The notes beneath the pieces are model-generated. The model was not told the DNA's origin, searched no databases, and worked only from the letters and a program-made list of their open reading frames with translations. From assembly GCF_008042075.1 (NCBI RefSeq), contig NZ_RDBN01000021.1, positions 540,490 to 604,489 of the forward strand: DNA of 64,000 nt, written 5' to 3'. The stretch is from Streptomyces sp. UW30 (GTDB lineage: Bacteria > Actinomycetota > Actinomycetes > Streptomycetales > Streptomycetaceae). The position numbers and the translations under genes were made by a program. This document shows positions 7,568-16,086 of the stretch, piece by piece; within the stretch, counting starts at the first letter, position 1, and each line of letters begins with the position of its first letter.

Positions 7568-9904
7568 GTGACTTCAACCCGAGGTGCACGGCGTCCCGCA
7601 CGGGGCGGGCGGCGCCGCATGCGCAGACGCGCGGACATGCCGCTCCTGGGCGGTATACGACCGCCCATCGCGCTGCTGTGCCTGCTGATCCTCGCCCTGG
7701 CCGGGCTGACCGCCAAGGTGCTGGGCCCGGCCGGCGACCCGGTCGTACCGAAGGCGGTGCTGGGCTCGCAGCAGCACTTCGCCGAGGACGGCGCGATCGC
7801 CCTACGCGCGTCGATCGACGAGCGGGTCACCGACCTGGACCGCACCGCGGCCGCGCTGAACGCGGGCAAGCCGGCGGACCCGGAGCGGGTGCTGTCGGAC
7901 CTGAGCAACACGTACCAGAAGTGGACCGGCACCACGGTGCTGGACCTGGAGAGCGGCAAGGTGCTCGCCGCGCGGGGTGAAACGATTCCCCTTGCCTGGC
8001 TGGACAAGGACGTCCTGACCGGCGAGAACGCCCTGACGCCCCGCATGGTGCGCCTGAAGACCGGCGACGTCCGGCTGATGACGATGGCCCTCCTCGACTG
8101 GAAGGACCGTCCGCAGCAGCTGCTGATCGCTTCCAACAGCCTCTCCGTGCCCGCCATCAACCTGGGCCCCTTCCGCGCGATGGCGGTCGTGGCCCGCGGC
8201 GGCGAGGTCCTCGCCACGGCCGGCTTCGAGCAGGCCGAGGCGCTCAACTCGGACGCGGAGCGCAGCGAGCTCAACTTCCTGCAGAAGCAGATGAGCCGGC
8301 TGTCCGATCGGTCGGCCAAGGAGACCGAGGAGGACCCCGTCAGCGCACGGGAGCCCGGCTCCCGCGGCTACCCGGGCGTCAGCGGAACCCTGCTCGGCGA
8401 CTCCTACAACGGCCGTATCGCCACCGCCGGATACGCCTCCCTCGCCTCCGCCGACCCCGCGCAGCGGGGGAGCGTCGGCGCGGGCCTCGGACTGACGGTC
8501 GTGGCCATGCTGCCCGTGGTGCAGGAGCACGCCGTCGGGCAGGAACGCGAGCTGTACGGGCTGGTCGCGGCCGGCATCCTGGTGCTGTTCGGGCTGGTGG
8601 CGGCGGCCCTGCTGTGGGTGGCCGTGCAGCGGCCCCTGCTGGGGCTCTTCCTGGAGTCCCGCCGGCTGGCCCGCGGCGATCTGACCCGCCCCGTCGAGGT
8701 GCCCCGCTGGGGCGAGACCGCACGCGTCGGTGCCGCCCTGGAGCGGCTGCGGGTGCAGCTGTCCGGCGGGGCGGCCGAGCCCGGCTCCGGCGACGGCGTC
8801 GGCGTCGGCCGCAGGGGACGGCTCGGACTGCGGGTGCCGCTGGCGCTGACCGCCGTCCTGCTGTTGCTGTGGTGCGTGCCGGTCGGGCTGCTGCTGAACC
8901 GCACGGACGCCTCCGTGAGCGTGCCGAGCAGCATGGTCAGCGACCAGCGCGACCGCACCGACCTTGTCGCCGACCGGGTCCGCAGGGCCCTCAACGAGGC
9001 CCAGGCCGACCTCGTCTCCATCACCCGGCTGATCGACGTGGACGACCCCGACGCCACCACGGGTGTGCTCGACGACGCCCTGCGCAAGCACACGCGCTAC
9101 GGCTCCCTGTACGTCGTCGACAAGGGCGGCGACGTCGTCGCCCGCGCCGGGGAGGAGCCGAGCGCCGAGTGGGCTGAGGACGAGGGAGCCAAGGACGCCT
9201 CGCTCATCCGGGTGGCGGGCGAGGGCGGCAAGAAGCCGGTGATCCAGGCCGCGGCCGCCGTACCGGACGAGAAGGGCCTGACCCTGGTCGGCGAGATCCG
9301 GGTCGAGTTCCTGAACTCGCTGCTGGCCCGGCCCGGTCTCGGCGAGGTCCGCGTGGTCGACGCCAAGACCAGGACCATCGCCGCCAGCGACGGCTTCCTC
9401 GCCTTCGAGGACCTGCCGCGCCAGTCGCTCACCGACCTCGTGCGGGCCGGCGGCGTCAAGGTCGGCGCGGGCCCCGTGGAGAACGGGCTGCTGATCCGCG
9501 AGGGTCGCTCCGTCACCGTCGCCGCCGCCGCGCCCTTCTCCGGCGGTGGTGTCGCGGCCGACGTCGGCTGGACCGTGGTCAGCTGGCAGAACGCCAAGCA
9601 CTTCGAGATCGCCCCGTACGAGCGCGAGGACCGCAGCGTGCTCGCCGGGATGCTCGGGCTCGCCCTGATCGTGGTCTGCCTGGGCTGGATCCACCTGGTC
9701 GTGGTCCGGCCGCTTCGCGCCCTCGCGAGCGGCGCCGAGAAGCTGGCCGACGGCGACCTCAAGACCGTGCTGTACCCCCGCTATCACGACGAGGTGGGGG
9801 CCGTTGTCCGCAGCCTCGAACTGGTCCGTCAGCAGTTGCAGGCCCGCAGGCAGAACCAGGCGCGCCGCAGTGCCGAGCCCCGGCTCGGCGCCGGAGGAAG
9901 GTGA
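7568..9904 (+). CDS. Four-TM double extracytoplasmic-sensor/HAMP protein without output domain
   Basis: About 778 residues. The start is GTG at 7568 behind GAAGGAAACC; an in-frame GTG at 7544 is the alternative. The architecture is duplicated: a basic N-terminus, TM1 (PPIALLCLLILALAGL), an extracytoplasmic domain of about 280 residues, TM2 (GILVLFGLVAAALLWVAV), HAMP-like segment 1 (SRRLARGDLTRPVEVPRWGE), TM3 (LALTAVLLLLWCVPVGLLL), a second extracytoplasmic domain resembling Cache/PAS folds, TM4 and HAMP-like segment 2 (GAEKLADGDLKTVLYPRYHDE). It ends about 40 residues later with no kinase, methyl-accepting, cyclase or phosphatase domain. It overlaps nothing, and pgsB begins 7 bp after its stop, so translation is probably coupled. 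Function unknown; a regulatory or structural partner of the polymer synthase is inferred from the operon. Confidence 0.8.
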   Translation: MTSTRGARRPARGGRRRMRRRADMPLLGGIRPPIALLCLLILALAGLTAKVLGPAGDPVVPKAVLGSQQHFAEDGAIALRASIDERVTDLDRTAAALNAGKPADPERVLSDLSNTYQKWTGTTVLDLESGKVLAARGETIPLAWLDKDVLTGENALTPRMVRLKTGDVRLMTMALLDWKDRPQQLLIASNSLSVPAINLGPFRAMAVVARGGEVLATAGFEQAEALNSDAERSELNFLQKQMSRLSDRSAKETEEDPVSAREPGSRGYPGVSGTLLGDSYNGRIATAGYASLASADPAQRGSVGAGLGLTVVAMLPVVQEHAVGQERELYGLVAAGILVLFGLVAAALLWVAVQRPLLGLFLESRRLARGDLTRPVEVPRWGETARVGAALERLRVQLSGGAAEPGSGDGVGVGRRGRLGLRVPLALTAVLLLLWCVPVGLLLNRTDASVSVPSSMVSDQRDRTDLVADRVRRALNEAQADLVSITRLIDVDDPDATTGVLDDALRKHTRYGSLYVVDKGGDVVARAGEEPSAEWAEDEGAKDASLIRVAGEGGKKPVIQAAAAVPDEKGLTLVGEIRVEFLNSLLARPGLGEVRVVDAKTRTIAASDGFLAFEDLPRQSLTDLVRAGGVKVGAGPVENGLLIREGRSVTVAAAAPFSGGGVAADVGWTVVSWQNAKHFEIAPYEREDRSVLAGMLGLALIVVCLGWIHLVVVRPLRALASGAEKLADGDLKTVLYPRYHDEVGAVVRSLELVRQQLQARRQNQARRSAEPRLGAGGR

Positions 9905-9910
9905 CCGGCC

Positions 9911-11581
9911 GTGCTCTACCTCTACTTCGTGCTGCTGATCGGCGGCGTGTTCCTGCTGATCGCGGGCATCATCGAGCAGCGCAGGCATTACGCCGCCCTG
10001 CACACCATCCCGTCCCGGGTGCTCGTCAACGGCATCCGCGGCAAGTCCTCCATCACCCGGCTGTGCGCGGGTGCCCTGCGCGGCGGTGACCTGGTCACCG
10101 TGGCCAAGACGACGGGCACCGCCGCGCGCTTCATCCACCCGGACGCCACCGAGGAGCCGGTCTACCGCAAGTTCGGCATCGCCAACGTGGTGGAGCAGAT
10201 CGGCATCGTCCGCCGGGCCGCCACCTACCGTCCGGACGCCCTCGTCATCGAGTGCATGGCGGTCATGCCGGCCCTGCAGGAGGTCAACCAGAGCAAGCTG
10301 ATCCGCTCGACGATCGGCGTGCTGTGCAACGTCCGTGAGGACCACCTCGCCGAGATGGGCCCGACCTTGGACGACGTGGCGCGCTCGCTGTGCCGCTCCA
10401 TGCCGGAGGACGGCATCTGCGTCACCGCCGAGAAGGAGCGGTTCCACATCCTCCAGGAGGAGGCGGACGCCCGTAACTGCAAGTTGATCTACGCCGATCC
10501 GGAGACGGTCACCGACGAGGAGCTGCGCGGCTTCAGCTGGTTCACCTTCAAGGAGAACGTCGCCATCGCGCTGGTCGTGGCGGACCTGCTCGGCATCGAG
10601 CGCAGCGTCGCGCTGCAGGGCATGTACGACGCTCCGCCGGACCCGGGTGTGCTGTCGGTGGAGAAGTACGTCGCTCCCGACGGCAAGCGGCTCGCCTTCG
10701 CCAACGTGTTCGCGGCGAACGACCCCGAGTCGACGCTGATGAACATCAACCAGCTGCTCGACCTCGGCGCGATCCGCCGCCCCCTGAACGTCGTGATCAA
10801 CTGCCGCCCGGACCGGGTGGAGCGCAACGGGCAGATGGGCGAGATCATCCCCGACCTGGAGCCGGACAACGTCTTCGTCATCGGGCACCCCTCCAAGAGC
10901 GCCATCGACGCCATCCCCGCCGAGTGGCGCGACCGCGCGGTCGACCTGGGCGGCGAGCGTCGCGCGGCGGACGAGTTCATGCCGACGCTGCTCGGCCGGA
11001 TGTCCGACGGCTCCTCCCTGGTCGCCATCGGCAACATCCACGGGCAGGGCGAGGAACTCCTGGAGTACCTGGCCGAGCTCCCGGCGGACGAGAGCGACGC
11101 GGACGAGCCCGGGCAGCCGGCCGCCGCCGCACCGCACCAGCCGCAGCGCCTGGACCCGTACGCCTCGTACCCCACGGCCTACGAGGAGCGGTACCAGGCC
11201 TCGCAGACCCAGGAGATCCCGGTGATCACCATCCCGCAGCCGTCGGGACGGTATGCCGAGGCGCCGGGCGCGTATGCCGCGGCCGCGCCGGGCGGGGAGC
11301 ACAGGGCGCAGCCGTACGGCCAGGGCCAGTACCACGGGGAGAGCGGGCAGTACGGCCAGGGCCGGCCGCACGACTCAGGGCCGTCGTACGCGTCCGGTGG
11401 GCCGCAGGGCTCGGGGCAGGAGCCGTACGAGGGCGGGAACGCGGAGCTCTCGGCGTGGTTCCGCACCGCGCGTCAGCCGTCGCACGGGCCCGGTCAGGAG
11501 CAGCCCTACGGCGACGATTCCTTCGGCCGGCCACCCCGGCGGCCGACGGACGACGGAGGTGGCGACCCGTCGCGCGCATGA
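9911..11581 (+). CDS. pgsB: Poly-gamma-glutamate synthase ligase subunit PgsB/CapB
   Basis: 556 residues. An N-terminal TM (1-22) is followed by the Mur-ligase-like ATP site NGIRGKSSITR at 40-50. Family landmarks follow: KTTGTAARFI (66-75), IECMAVMP (113-120), NVREDHLAEMGPTLD (140-154), APPDPGVLSV (241-250), FAANDPESTL (267-276), NCRPDRVER (297-305) and GNIHGQGEELLE (374-385). These match Bacillus PgsB closely over about 390 residues. The enzyme activates the gamma-carboxyl of glutamate by phosphorylation and extends the polymer at the membrane. Unlike the roughly 390-400-residue Bacillus protein, this one carries about 165 extra C-terminal residues rich in Gly, Tyr, Gln and Pro, probably disordered. 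The GTG at 9911 follows GGAGGAAGG. Confidence 0.93.
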   Translation: MLYLYFVLLIGGVFLLIAGIIEQRRHYAALHTIPSRVLVNGIRGKSSITRLCAGALRGGDLVTVAKTTGTAARFIHPDATEEPVYRKFGIANVVEQIGIVRRAATYRPDALVIECMAVMPALQEVNQSKLIRSTIGVLCNVREDHLAEMGPTLDDVARSLCRSMPEDGICVTAEKERFHILQEEADARNCKLIYADPETVTDEELRGFSWFTFKENVAIALVVADLLGIERSVALQGMYDAPPDPGVLSVEKYVAPDGKRLAFANVFAANDPESTLMNINQLLDLGAIRRPLNVVINCRPDRVERNGQMGEIIPDLEPDNVFVIGHPSKSAIDAIPAEWRDRAVDLGGERRAADEFMPTLLGRMSDGSSLVAIGNIHGQGEELLEYLAELPADESDADEPGQPAAAAPHQPQRLDPYASYPTAYEERYQASQTQEIPVITIPQPSGRYAEAPGAYAAAAPGGEHRAQPYGQGQYHGESGQYGQGRPHDSGPSYASGGPQGSGQEPYEGGNAELSAWFRTARQPSHGPGQEQPYGDDSFGRPPRRPTDDGGGDPSRA

Positions 11582-11699
11582 CACCCGTCCCGCGCCCGGC
11601 GCCCGTTGCGTGCCCGGCATCCGCGGGGTGGGCGGCCCTTGTCCGCAGGCCGCCGCCCGCTCCGCCCCTGAACCCGCACCCCTTCGTCCGGAGACCCCG

Positions 11700-12182
11700 T
11701 TGACCACCGCCGCCCTGACCCCAGAGATGGCTGCCCTCGGCATCGCCATAGGCCTGTTCTTCTCGCTGCTCTGCTATCTCACGACCAACCTGTCGCCCGG
11801 CGGCATGATCACACCCGGCTGGATCGCGCTCACCCTCATCGAGGACCTGCAGCGCGCGGCCATGGTGGTGGGCGTCACCGCCCTGACCTACGGCGGCACC
11901 AAGATCATGCAGCGGCTGGTGATCCTTTACGGCAAGCGGCTGTTCGCCGCCGTGGTGCTGCTGGGCGTGCTGTTGCAGGCCACGGTGATGATCGTGCTCT
12001 CGCTCGAGTTCCCGCTGCTGTACGGCAACCAGACGCTCGGCTTCATCGTGCCGGGCCTGATCGCCTACCAGATGGTGCGCCAGCCCAAGGGGGCCACGCT
12101 GCTGGCCACCGGCACCGTCTCCCTCATGGCCTACATCGTCGTCGCCGCCGGCCTGCTGCTCGGCGTCATGCCGACCGTCTGA
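11700..12182 (+). CDS. pgsC: Poly-gamma-glutamate synthase membrane subunit PgsC/CapC
   Basis: 160 residues, four to five hydrophobic helices. Landmarks shared with Bacillus PgsC are GGMITPGWIAL (PGY/PGW motif), RLVILYGKRLFAAVVLLG and TLGFIVPGLIAYQMVRQ. PgsC partners PgsB to form the membrane synthase. I choose TTG at 11700 because GGAG at 11690-11693 lies 6 bp ahead; an ATG at 11727 is possible but has no ribosome binding site. The 118-bp gap after pgsB holds no gene. The frame is open far upstream, but that part is pgsB read out of frame. Confidence 0.9.
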   Translation: MTTAALTPEMAALGIAIGLFFSLLCYLTTNLSPGGMITPGWIALTLIEDLQRAAMVVGVTALTYGGTKIMQRLVILYGKRLFAAVVLLGVLLQATVMIVLSLEFPLLYGNQTLGFIVPGLIAYQMVRQPKGATLLATGTVSLMAYIVVAAGLLLGVMPTV

Positions 12183-12199
12183 GAATCCAGGAGCTAACG

Positions 12200-13276
12200 A
12201 TGGCAGGGAAGAAGAAATCGCGGCCCGTCGTCACGGGCCTGGTGCTGCTGGCGCTCGTCGGCACCTCCGGCTACCTCACGGTGGAGCTGCGCAAGCAGGA
12301 CGAACAGGGCGTCACCGAGGTGCGCAACGTCGGCGTGCTGGAGGGCGGCCGCAGCACCGGCGCCACCTCCGACACCGGCAAGGAGACCTGGTCGCGGCTG
12401 GAGAACCCGGCGCGGTCCGTGCTGCGCGGGGGCGACGGCCAGATCAAGGCCGTCTTCACGGACGGCGCGCGCACCGCGACGCTGACGGGGCCGGCCCGCA
12501 CCTTCCAGGAGCCGACCTCGACCGCGTCCAAGGTCAGCACCACGGACTGGGTGCGGCTGATGCCGGAGCCCTGGGCCAAGGGCGCGGAGCAGAAGAAGTG
12601 GTTCAAGGACTGGTACGCCGAGTTCAAGGACAGCAAGAAGGACGACATCTTCGCCTTCGCCTTCCAGTACGTGGCGGGCGCACCGGTGAAGAAGGACGCG
12701 GAGGGCACCGCCTACGCCGGTGACGCGAACTTCGGCCCGCTGAACACGACCGGGGCCGAGGGCGGCGACCTGCGTCTGGAGCAGTCCGACTTCTACGACT
12801 ACCTCGGTGTGCCGTACCCGTTCCGGGACGGCGTCGTCGGGCAGCCGGAGAGCGTGCGGGCCCGCTCCATCGACTGCTCGGGCTTCATGCGCATGGTGCT
12901 CGGCTACCGGGCCCGCTTCCCCCTGATGTCCTCGGACACCTCCGGCGACGGCCTGCCCCGCACCGCCAACGGCATGGCCCGCTCCAAGGTGGGCGTCGAC
13001 ATCCTGCCGCTCGCCGGTCTCTCGGCGGGGGACCGGCCTTCCGCCATCGACCAGCTCCAGCCGGGCGACCTCGTCTTCTTCAAGCTCGACACTCGCACCG
13101 CCCAGCGACTCGACCACGTCGGCATGGTCCTCGGCCATGACACCGAAGGGCACCTGATCTTCGTGTCGAGCCGCGAGGAGGTCAACGGGCCCACCATCGG
13201 CGACGTCGGCGGTGTGTCCCGGCTCGACGGCAACGGCTACTACGCGAAGACGCTGCGCAGCGCGAAGCGCCTGTAG
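12200..13276 (+). CDS. Membrane-anchored NlpC/P60 family hydrolase
   Basis: 358 residues. One N-terminal TM helix (about 9-26, VVTGLVLLALVGTSGYLTV) leads to a domain of about 170 residues with no fold I recognise. The C-terminal papain-like NlpC/P60 domain has catalytic Cys226 in RSIDCSGFMRM and His306 in LDHVGMVLGH. The family cleaves gamma-D-glutamyl bonds in peptidoglycan stems; the Bacillus gamma-PGA hydrolase PgdS also belongs to it. Because it follows pgsC by 17 bp, release or trimming of the polymer is at least as likely as wall cleavage; this is inference. GGAGCTAACG precedes the ATG. Confidence 0.85.
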   Translation: MAGKKKSRPVVTGLVLLALVGTSGYLTVELRKQDEQGVTEVRNVGVLEGGRSTGATSDTGKETWSRLENPARSVLRGGDGQIKAVFTDGARTATLTGPARTFQEPTSTASKVSTTDWVRLMPEPWAKGAEQKKWFKDWYAEFKDSKKDDIFAFAFQYVAGAPVKKDAEGTAYAGDANFGPLNTTGAEGGDLRLEQSDFYDYLGVPYPFRDGVVGQPESVRARSIDCSGFMRMVLGYRARFPLMSSDTSGDGLPRTANGMARSKVGVDILPLAGLSAGDRPSAIDQLQPGDLVFFKLDTRTAQRLDHVGMVLGHDTEGHLIFVSSREEVNGPTIGDVGGVSRLDGNGYYAKTLRSAKRL

Positions 13277-13300
13277 GCGGGCCCGTGGGGCGGCGGCCGC

Positions 13301-14185
13301 CTACTCGTTGGCCGCCGCCGACGCCTGTGCCTGACCCCGCCTGAGGATCTGGCGGAAGGTGAACTCCTCCAGCTCGTCGCTCACCTGGAAGGCCGCGGTG
13401 TCCTTGTCCGTCATGTCCTTGCCGCTGGTGAAGCCCGTGATGGTGAAGTAGGCGTAGCGGCCGTAGGAGTTGGACGTCGACAGGCAGACGGACGAGGTGC
13501 AGAAGTCCTTGATGCCCTTGCCGGACAGCGACCTGATGATGTCCTTCTTGGTGTTCACCTGGCCCTTGACCTTGGTGGCCTGCGCCGCGGTGTCGAAGAC
13601 GGCCACGCCGACCGTCACCGCGATGCCGTCCTTCACGTACGACACGCGCATGAAGCGGGTGCAGTCGCTGTTGGTGACGATCTTCGGGAGCCCGCCCTTG
13701 GTGACCGCGGAGCAGCTCTTGGTGTCGTCCGTCGCGCCCTTCTTGTACACCGCGCCGCCCACCGTCAGCTGGGTGCCCGGGAAGAGGATCTGAACGCCGA
13801 GCGGAGCGGTGTCCTTGCTCTTGCTGGAGATGAAGTCCTTCGGGTCCAGCGGCGGCGGAGCGCTCGTCGACGCGAACGACGGGGCGGCGCCCGACTCGCT
13901 CGGCAGGTCCGCGGTCCGGGGCAGCTGCGAAGACGGTTTGTTCGAGGCGGAGTTGCCGTCGTTCGCGGACACCACGGCCACGGCGACGGCGGCACCGATG
14001 GCGACGGTGGCCAGCGCGCCGCCGCCGACGAACAGCAGCCGGCGACGCTTGTTGCGGGTCTCGGAGGCCTCGGCGAGCGCGGCCCAGTCCGGGGTCTGAT
14101 CGGCGCCGCTGTTCCACGGCTGCTGGGATTGCGGTGTCCAGGGGTCCCACTGGGACTGGGGTCCCCCCTGCTGCCCATAGCTCAT
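13301..14185 (-). CDS. Membrane-anchored hypothetical protein
   Basis: 294 residues from ATG 14185 (MSYGQQGGPQSQWDPW); an ATG three codons earlier at 14194 is also possible. A Gln/Pro/Trp-rich cytoplasmic N-terminus of about 45 residues is followed by the basic stop ETRNKRRRL, one TM helix (LLFVGGGALATVAIGAAVAVAVV) and an extracytoplasmic region of about 220 residues. That region contains a Ser/Ala-rich linker and a compact C-terminal domain (DFISSKSKDTAPLGVQILFPG onward). No catalytic motif is recognised. Similar N-terminally disordered, single-TM proteins of unknown function are common in Streptomyces. It converges with the NlpC/P60 gene (24 bp between stops). Confidence 0.75.
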   Translation of the reverse strand: MSYGQQGGPQSQWDPWTPQSQQPWNSGADQTPDWAALAEASETRNKRRRLLFVGGGALATVAIGAAVAVAVVSANDGNSASNKPSSQLPRTADLPSESGAAPSFASTSAPPPLDPKDFISSKSKDTAPLGVQILFPGTQLTVGGAVYKKGATDDTKSCSAVTKGGLPKIVTNSDCTRFMRVSYVKDGIAVTVGVAVFDTAAQATKVKGQVNTKKDIIRSLSGKGIKDFCTSSVCLSTSNSYGRYAYFTITGFTSGKDMTDKDTAAFQVSDELEEFTFRQILRRGQAQASAAANE

Positions 14186-14840
14186 GGGGCGCATCTTAGA
14201 CGGAGCTGGGGTGTGCCGGTCCGCCCCAAGAGGCGCACAGGCCCCTATCGTTCAGTCGACGAGCGACCACAAAAGCGACATCTCCGGGTGGTTGGTACGA
14301 CGCGCCTCGTGGCATCTGTGGGTGGCGCTCGGGGCCGCGCTGGGGGCTCTCGTGGCGCGCACGGTGCGGGTGACCTCGGACGAAGGGATGGATCACGCGA
14401 TCGTCGTGCGGCGGCGCGGGTGTGGCCGGCCGGTGGTTCTCCGTATGACGACCCCCACTTCCTCCGCGGGGTGTGCTGAGCGTGCTGCGCGGTGCAGCGC
14501 AGGCCTTTTCTGGATGCGGTGACGTTGTGTGGTGCGGCGGTGACGGTGGCCGTTCATTGCTGGACGGGTGTTTCGGGGGGCCGGGCGGTTACGCTGGGGG
14601 TAGACAGGCAGGGGTGTCCGTGGGCAACCCGTTTTGACCCGGCCGCGGCGCCGCAGGTATCCTGCATGTTCGTTGTGTATTGGCTTGCTCATTCTCACGG
14701 GACGGGCCCTTACACCGGTCCACCGGGCCGATGACCAGCAATCCCACGTACGCGGTATGCGTCGCCGCAGTGGCTCAGGCTGTCGTGATCGTTTCGGTGA
14801 CCTGTTCAGGTCCATTCAATCGAAGCGAAGGCTACGAACC
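14186..14840. other. Gene-free stretch before rplM
   Basis: About 655 bp with no convincing gene; the open frames here have atypical composition. It holds the upstream region of the minus-strand membrane protein at its left end and the rplM promoter at 14634-14663, which leaves an untranslated rplM leader of about 170 nt. Confidence 0.6.
14634..14663 (+). promoter_or_regulatory. Housekeeping-type promoter of rplM-rpsI
   Basis: TTGACC (14634-14639) and TATCCT (14658-14663) are separated by 18 bp, a good match to the Streptomyces HrdB consensus. Transcription would start near 14670 and give a long leader that could carry regulation by a ribosomal protein. Confidence 0.6.
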
Positions 14841-15284
14841 GTGCGTACGTACAGCCCCAAGCCCGGCGATGTGACGCGCCAGTGGCACGTCATCGACGCC
14901 CAGGACGTTGTCCTGGGTCGTCTCGCCACCACCGCCGCGTCCCTTCTGCGGGGCAAGCACAAGCCGATCTACGCCCCTCACGTCGACACCGGTGACTTCG
15001 TCGTCATCATCAACGCCGACAAGGTGCACCTCTCCGGCAACAAGCGCACCCAGAAGATGGCGTACCGCCACTCCGGCTACCCGGGTGGTCTGCGCTCCGT
15101 CCGTTACGACGAGCTGCTCGACAAGAACCCCGAGAAGGCCATCGAGAAGGCCGTCAAGGGCATGCTCCCCAAGAACACGCTGGGCCGTCAGATGCTCTCG
15201 AAGCTGAAGGTCTACAAGGGTGACCAGCACCCGCACGGCGCGCAGCAGCCGCAGCCGTACGAGATCACCCAGGTCGCGCAGTAA
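14841..15284 (+). CDS. rplM: 50S ribosomal protein L13
   Basis: 147 residues from GTG 14841 ([30 protein letters not shown]). The family core [18 protein letters not shown] and the [20 protein letters not shown] segment are present, and the length is typical. The open frame continues upstream, but that part is not L13. rpsI follows at 42 bp, forming the universal rplM-rpsI pair. L13 is an early-assembly large-subunit protein. Confidence 0.97.
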   Translation: MRTYSPKPGDVTRQWHVIDAQDVVLGRLATTAASLLRGKHKPIYAPHVDTGDFVVIINADKVHLSGNKRTQKMAYRHSGYPGGLRSVRYDELLDKNPEKAIEKAVKGMLPKNTLGRQMLSKLKVYKGDQHPHGAQQPQPYEITQVAQ

Positions 15285-15326
15285 GTCCGGCCACCCCCTA
15301 AGACTGAACAGAATCTGAGGAGAATC

Positions 15327-15851
15327 GTGGCCGAGACCACTGCCGAGCAGCCGCTCGACGAGAACGTCGAGAACATCGACATCGACAGCTACACCACCGA
15401 GTCCGAGGTTCCGGTGGAGGGTGAGTACACCTCCGAGTCCCTCGCCTCGCGCTTCGGTGAGCCCCAGCCCGCCGCGGGCCTGGGCCGTCGTAAGAACGCC
15501 ATTGCTCGTGTCCGGATCGTTCCGGGCACCGGCAAGTGGAAGATCAACGGTCGCACCCTTGAGGACTACTTCCCCAACAAGGTGCACCAGCAGGAAGTCA
15601 ACGAGCCCTTCAAGGTGCTCGAGCTCGAGGGTCGCTACGACGTCATCGCCCGCATCGCGGGTGGCGGTGTCTCCGGTCAGGCCGGCGCCCTGCGCCTCGG
15701 CGTGGCCCGTGCCCTGAACGAGGCCGACGTGGACAACAACCGCGGCGCGCTCAAGAAGGCCGGCTTCCTCCGCCGCGACGACCGTGCGGTCGAGCGCAAG
15801 AAGGCCGGTCTGAAGAAGGCCCGCAAGGCCCCGCAGTACAGCAAGCGCTAA
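15327..15851 (+). CDS. rpsI: 30S ribosomal protein S9
   Basis: 174 residues. An acidic N-terminal extension of about 45 residues, typical of actinobacteria, precedes the conserved S9 core ([24 protein letters not shown]). The C-terminus [11 protein letters not shown] carries the invariant basic tail that touches P-site tRNA. GAGGAGA lies just before the GTG start. The gene ends in a strong terminator at 15888-15925. Confidence 0.97.
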   Translation: MAETTAEQPLDENVENIDIDSYTTESEVPVEGEYTSESLASRFGEPQPAAGLGRRKNAIARVRIVPGTGKWKINGRTLEDYFPNKVHQQEVNEPFKVLELEGRYDVIARIAGGGVSGQAGALRLGVARALNEADVDNNRGALKKAGFLRRDDRAVERKKAGLKKARKAPQYSKR

Positions 15852-15887
15852 GCGCAAGCTGCCTCTGCTCGTACTCCGGTACTCCGA

Positions 15888-15925
15888 ACGCCCCGGCGGC
15901 ACGCCACAGTGCCGCCGGGGCGTTC
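15888..15925 (+). terminator. Terminator of rplM-rpsI
   Basis: Perfect 16-bp stem (AACGCCCCGGCGGCAC at 15888-15903 with its complement at 15910-15925) and a 6-nt loop, followed by CGTCTTATC. It is placed 37 bp after the rpsI stop. Confidence 0.85.
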
Positions 15926-16086
15926 GTCTTATCCCCGGGCTCGGGCGTATAACGGCACAAGGCGTTCAAAGGCTTGTGTGATCCGATGCCCAGGCATGGA
16001 ATGCCTGGAAGCGGCAGCCCTCGGCGATGTGCGCTACAGCGTGCGCCGGCTCCGCATCCGGAACTGATGTTTCCTCAGGAGGACAA

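Noticed and set aside
7802-11371. A 1189-codon open frame on the minus strand across the HAMP protein and pgsB
   Set aside because: It is antisense to two strongly supported genes; high-GC codon bias leaves the opposite strand free of stops. The composition is Val/Asp/Leu/His-rich with no domain.
14184-14522. A 112-residue gene before rplM
   Set aside because: No ribosome binding site, Arg/Cys-rich out-of-frame composition, and it overlaps the upstream region of the divergent gene.
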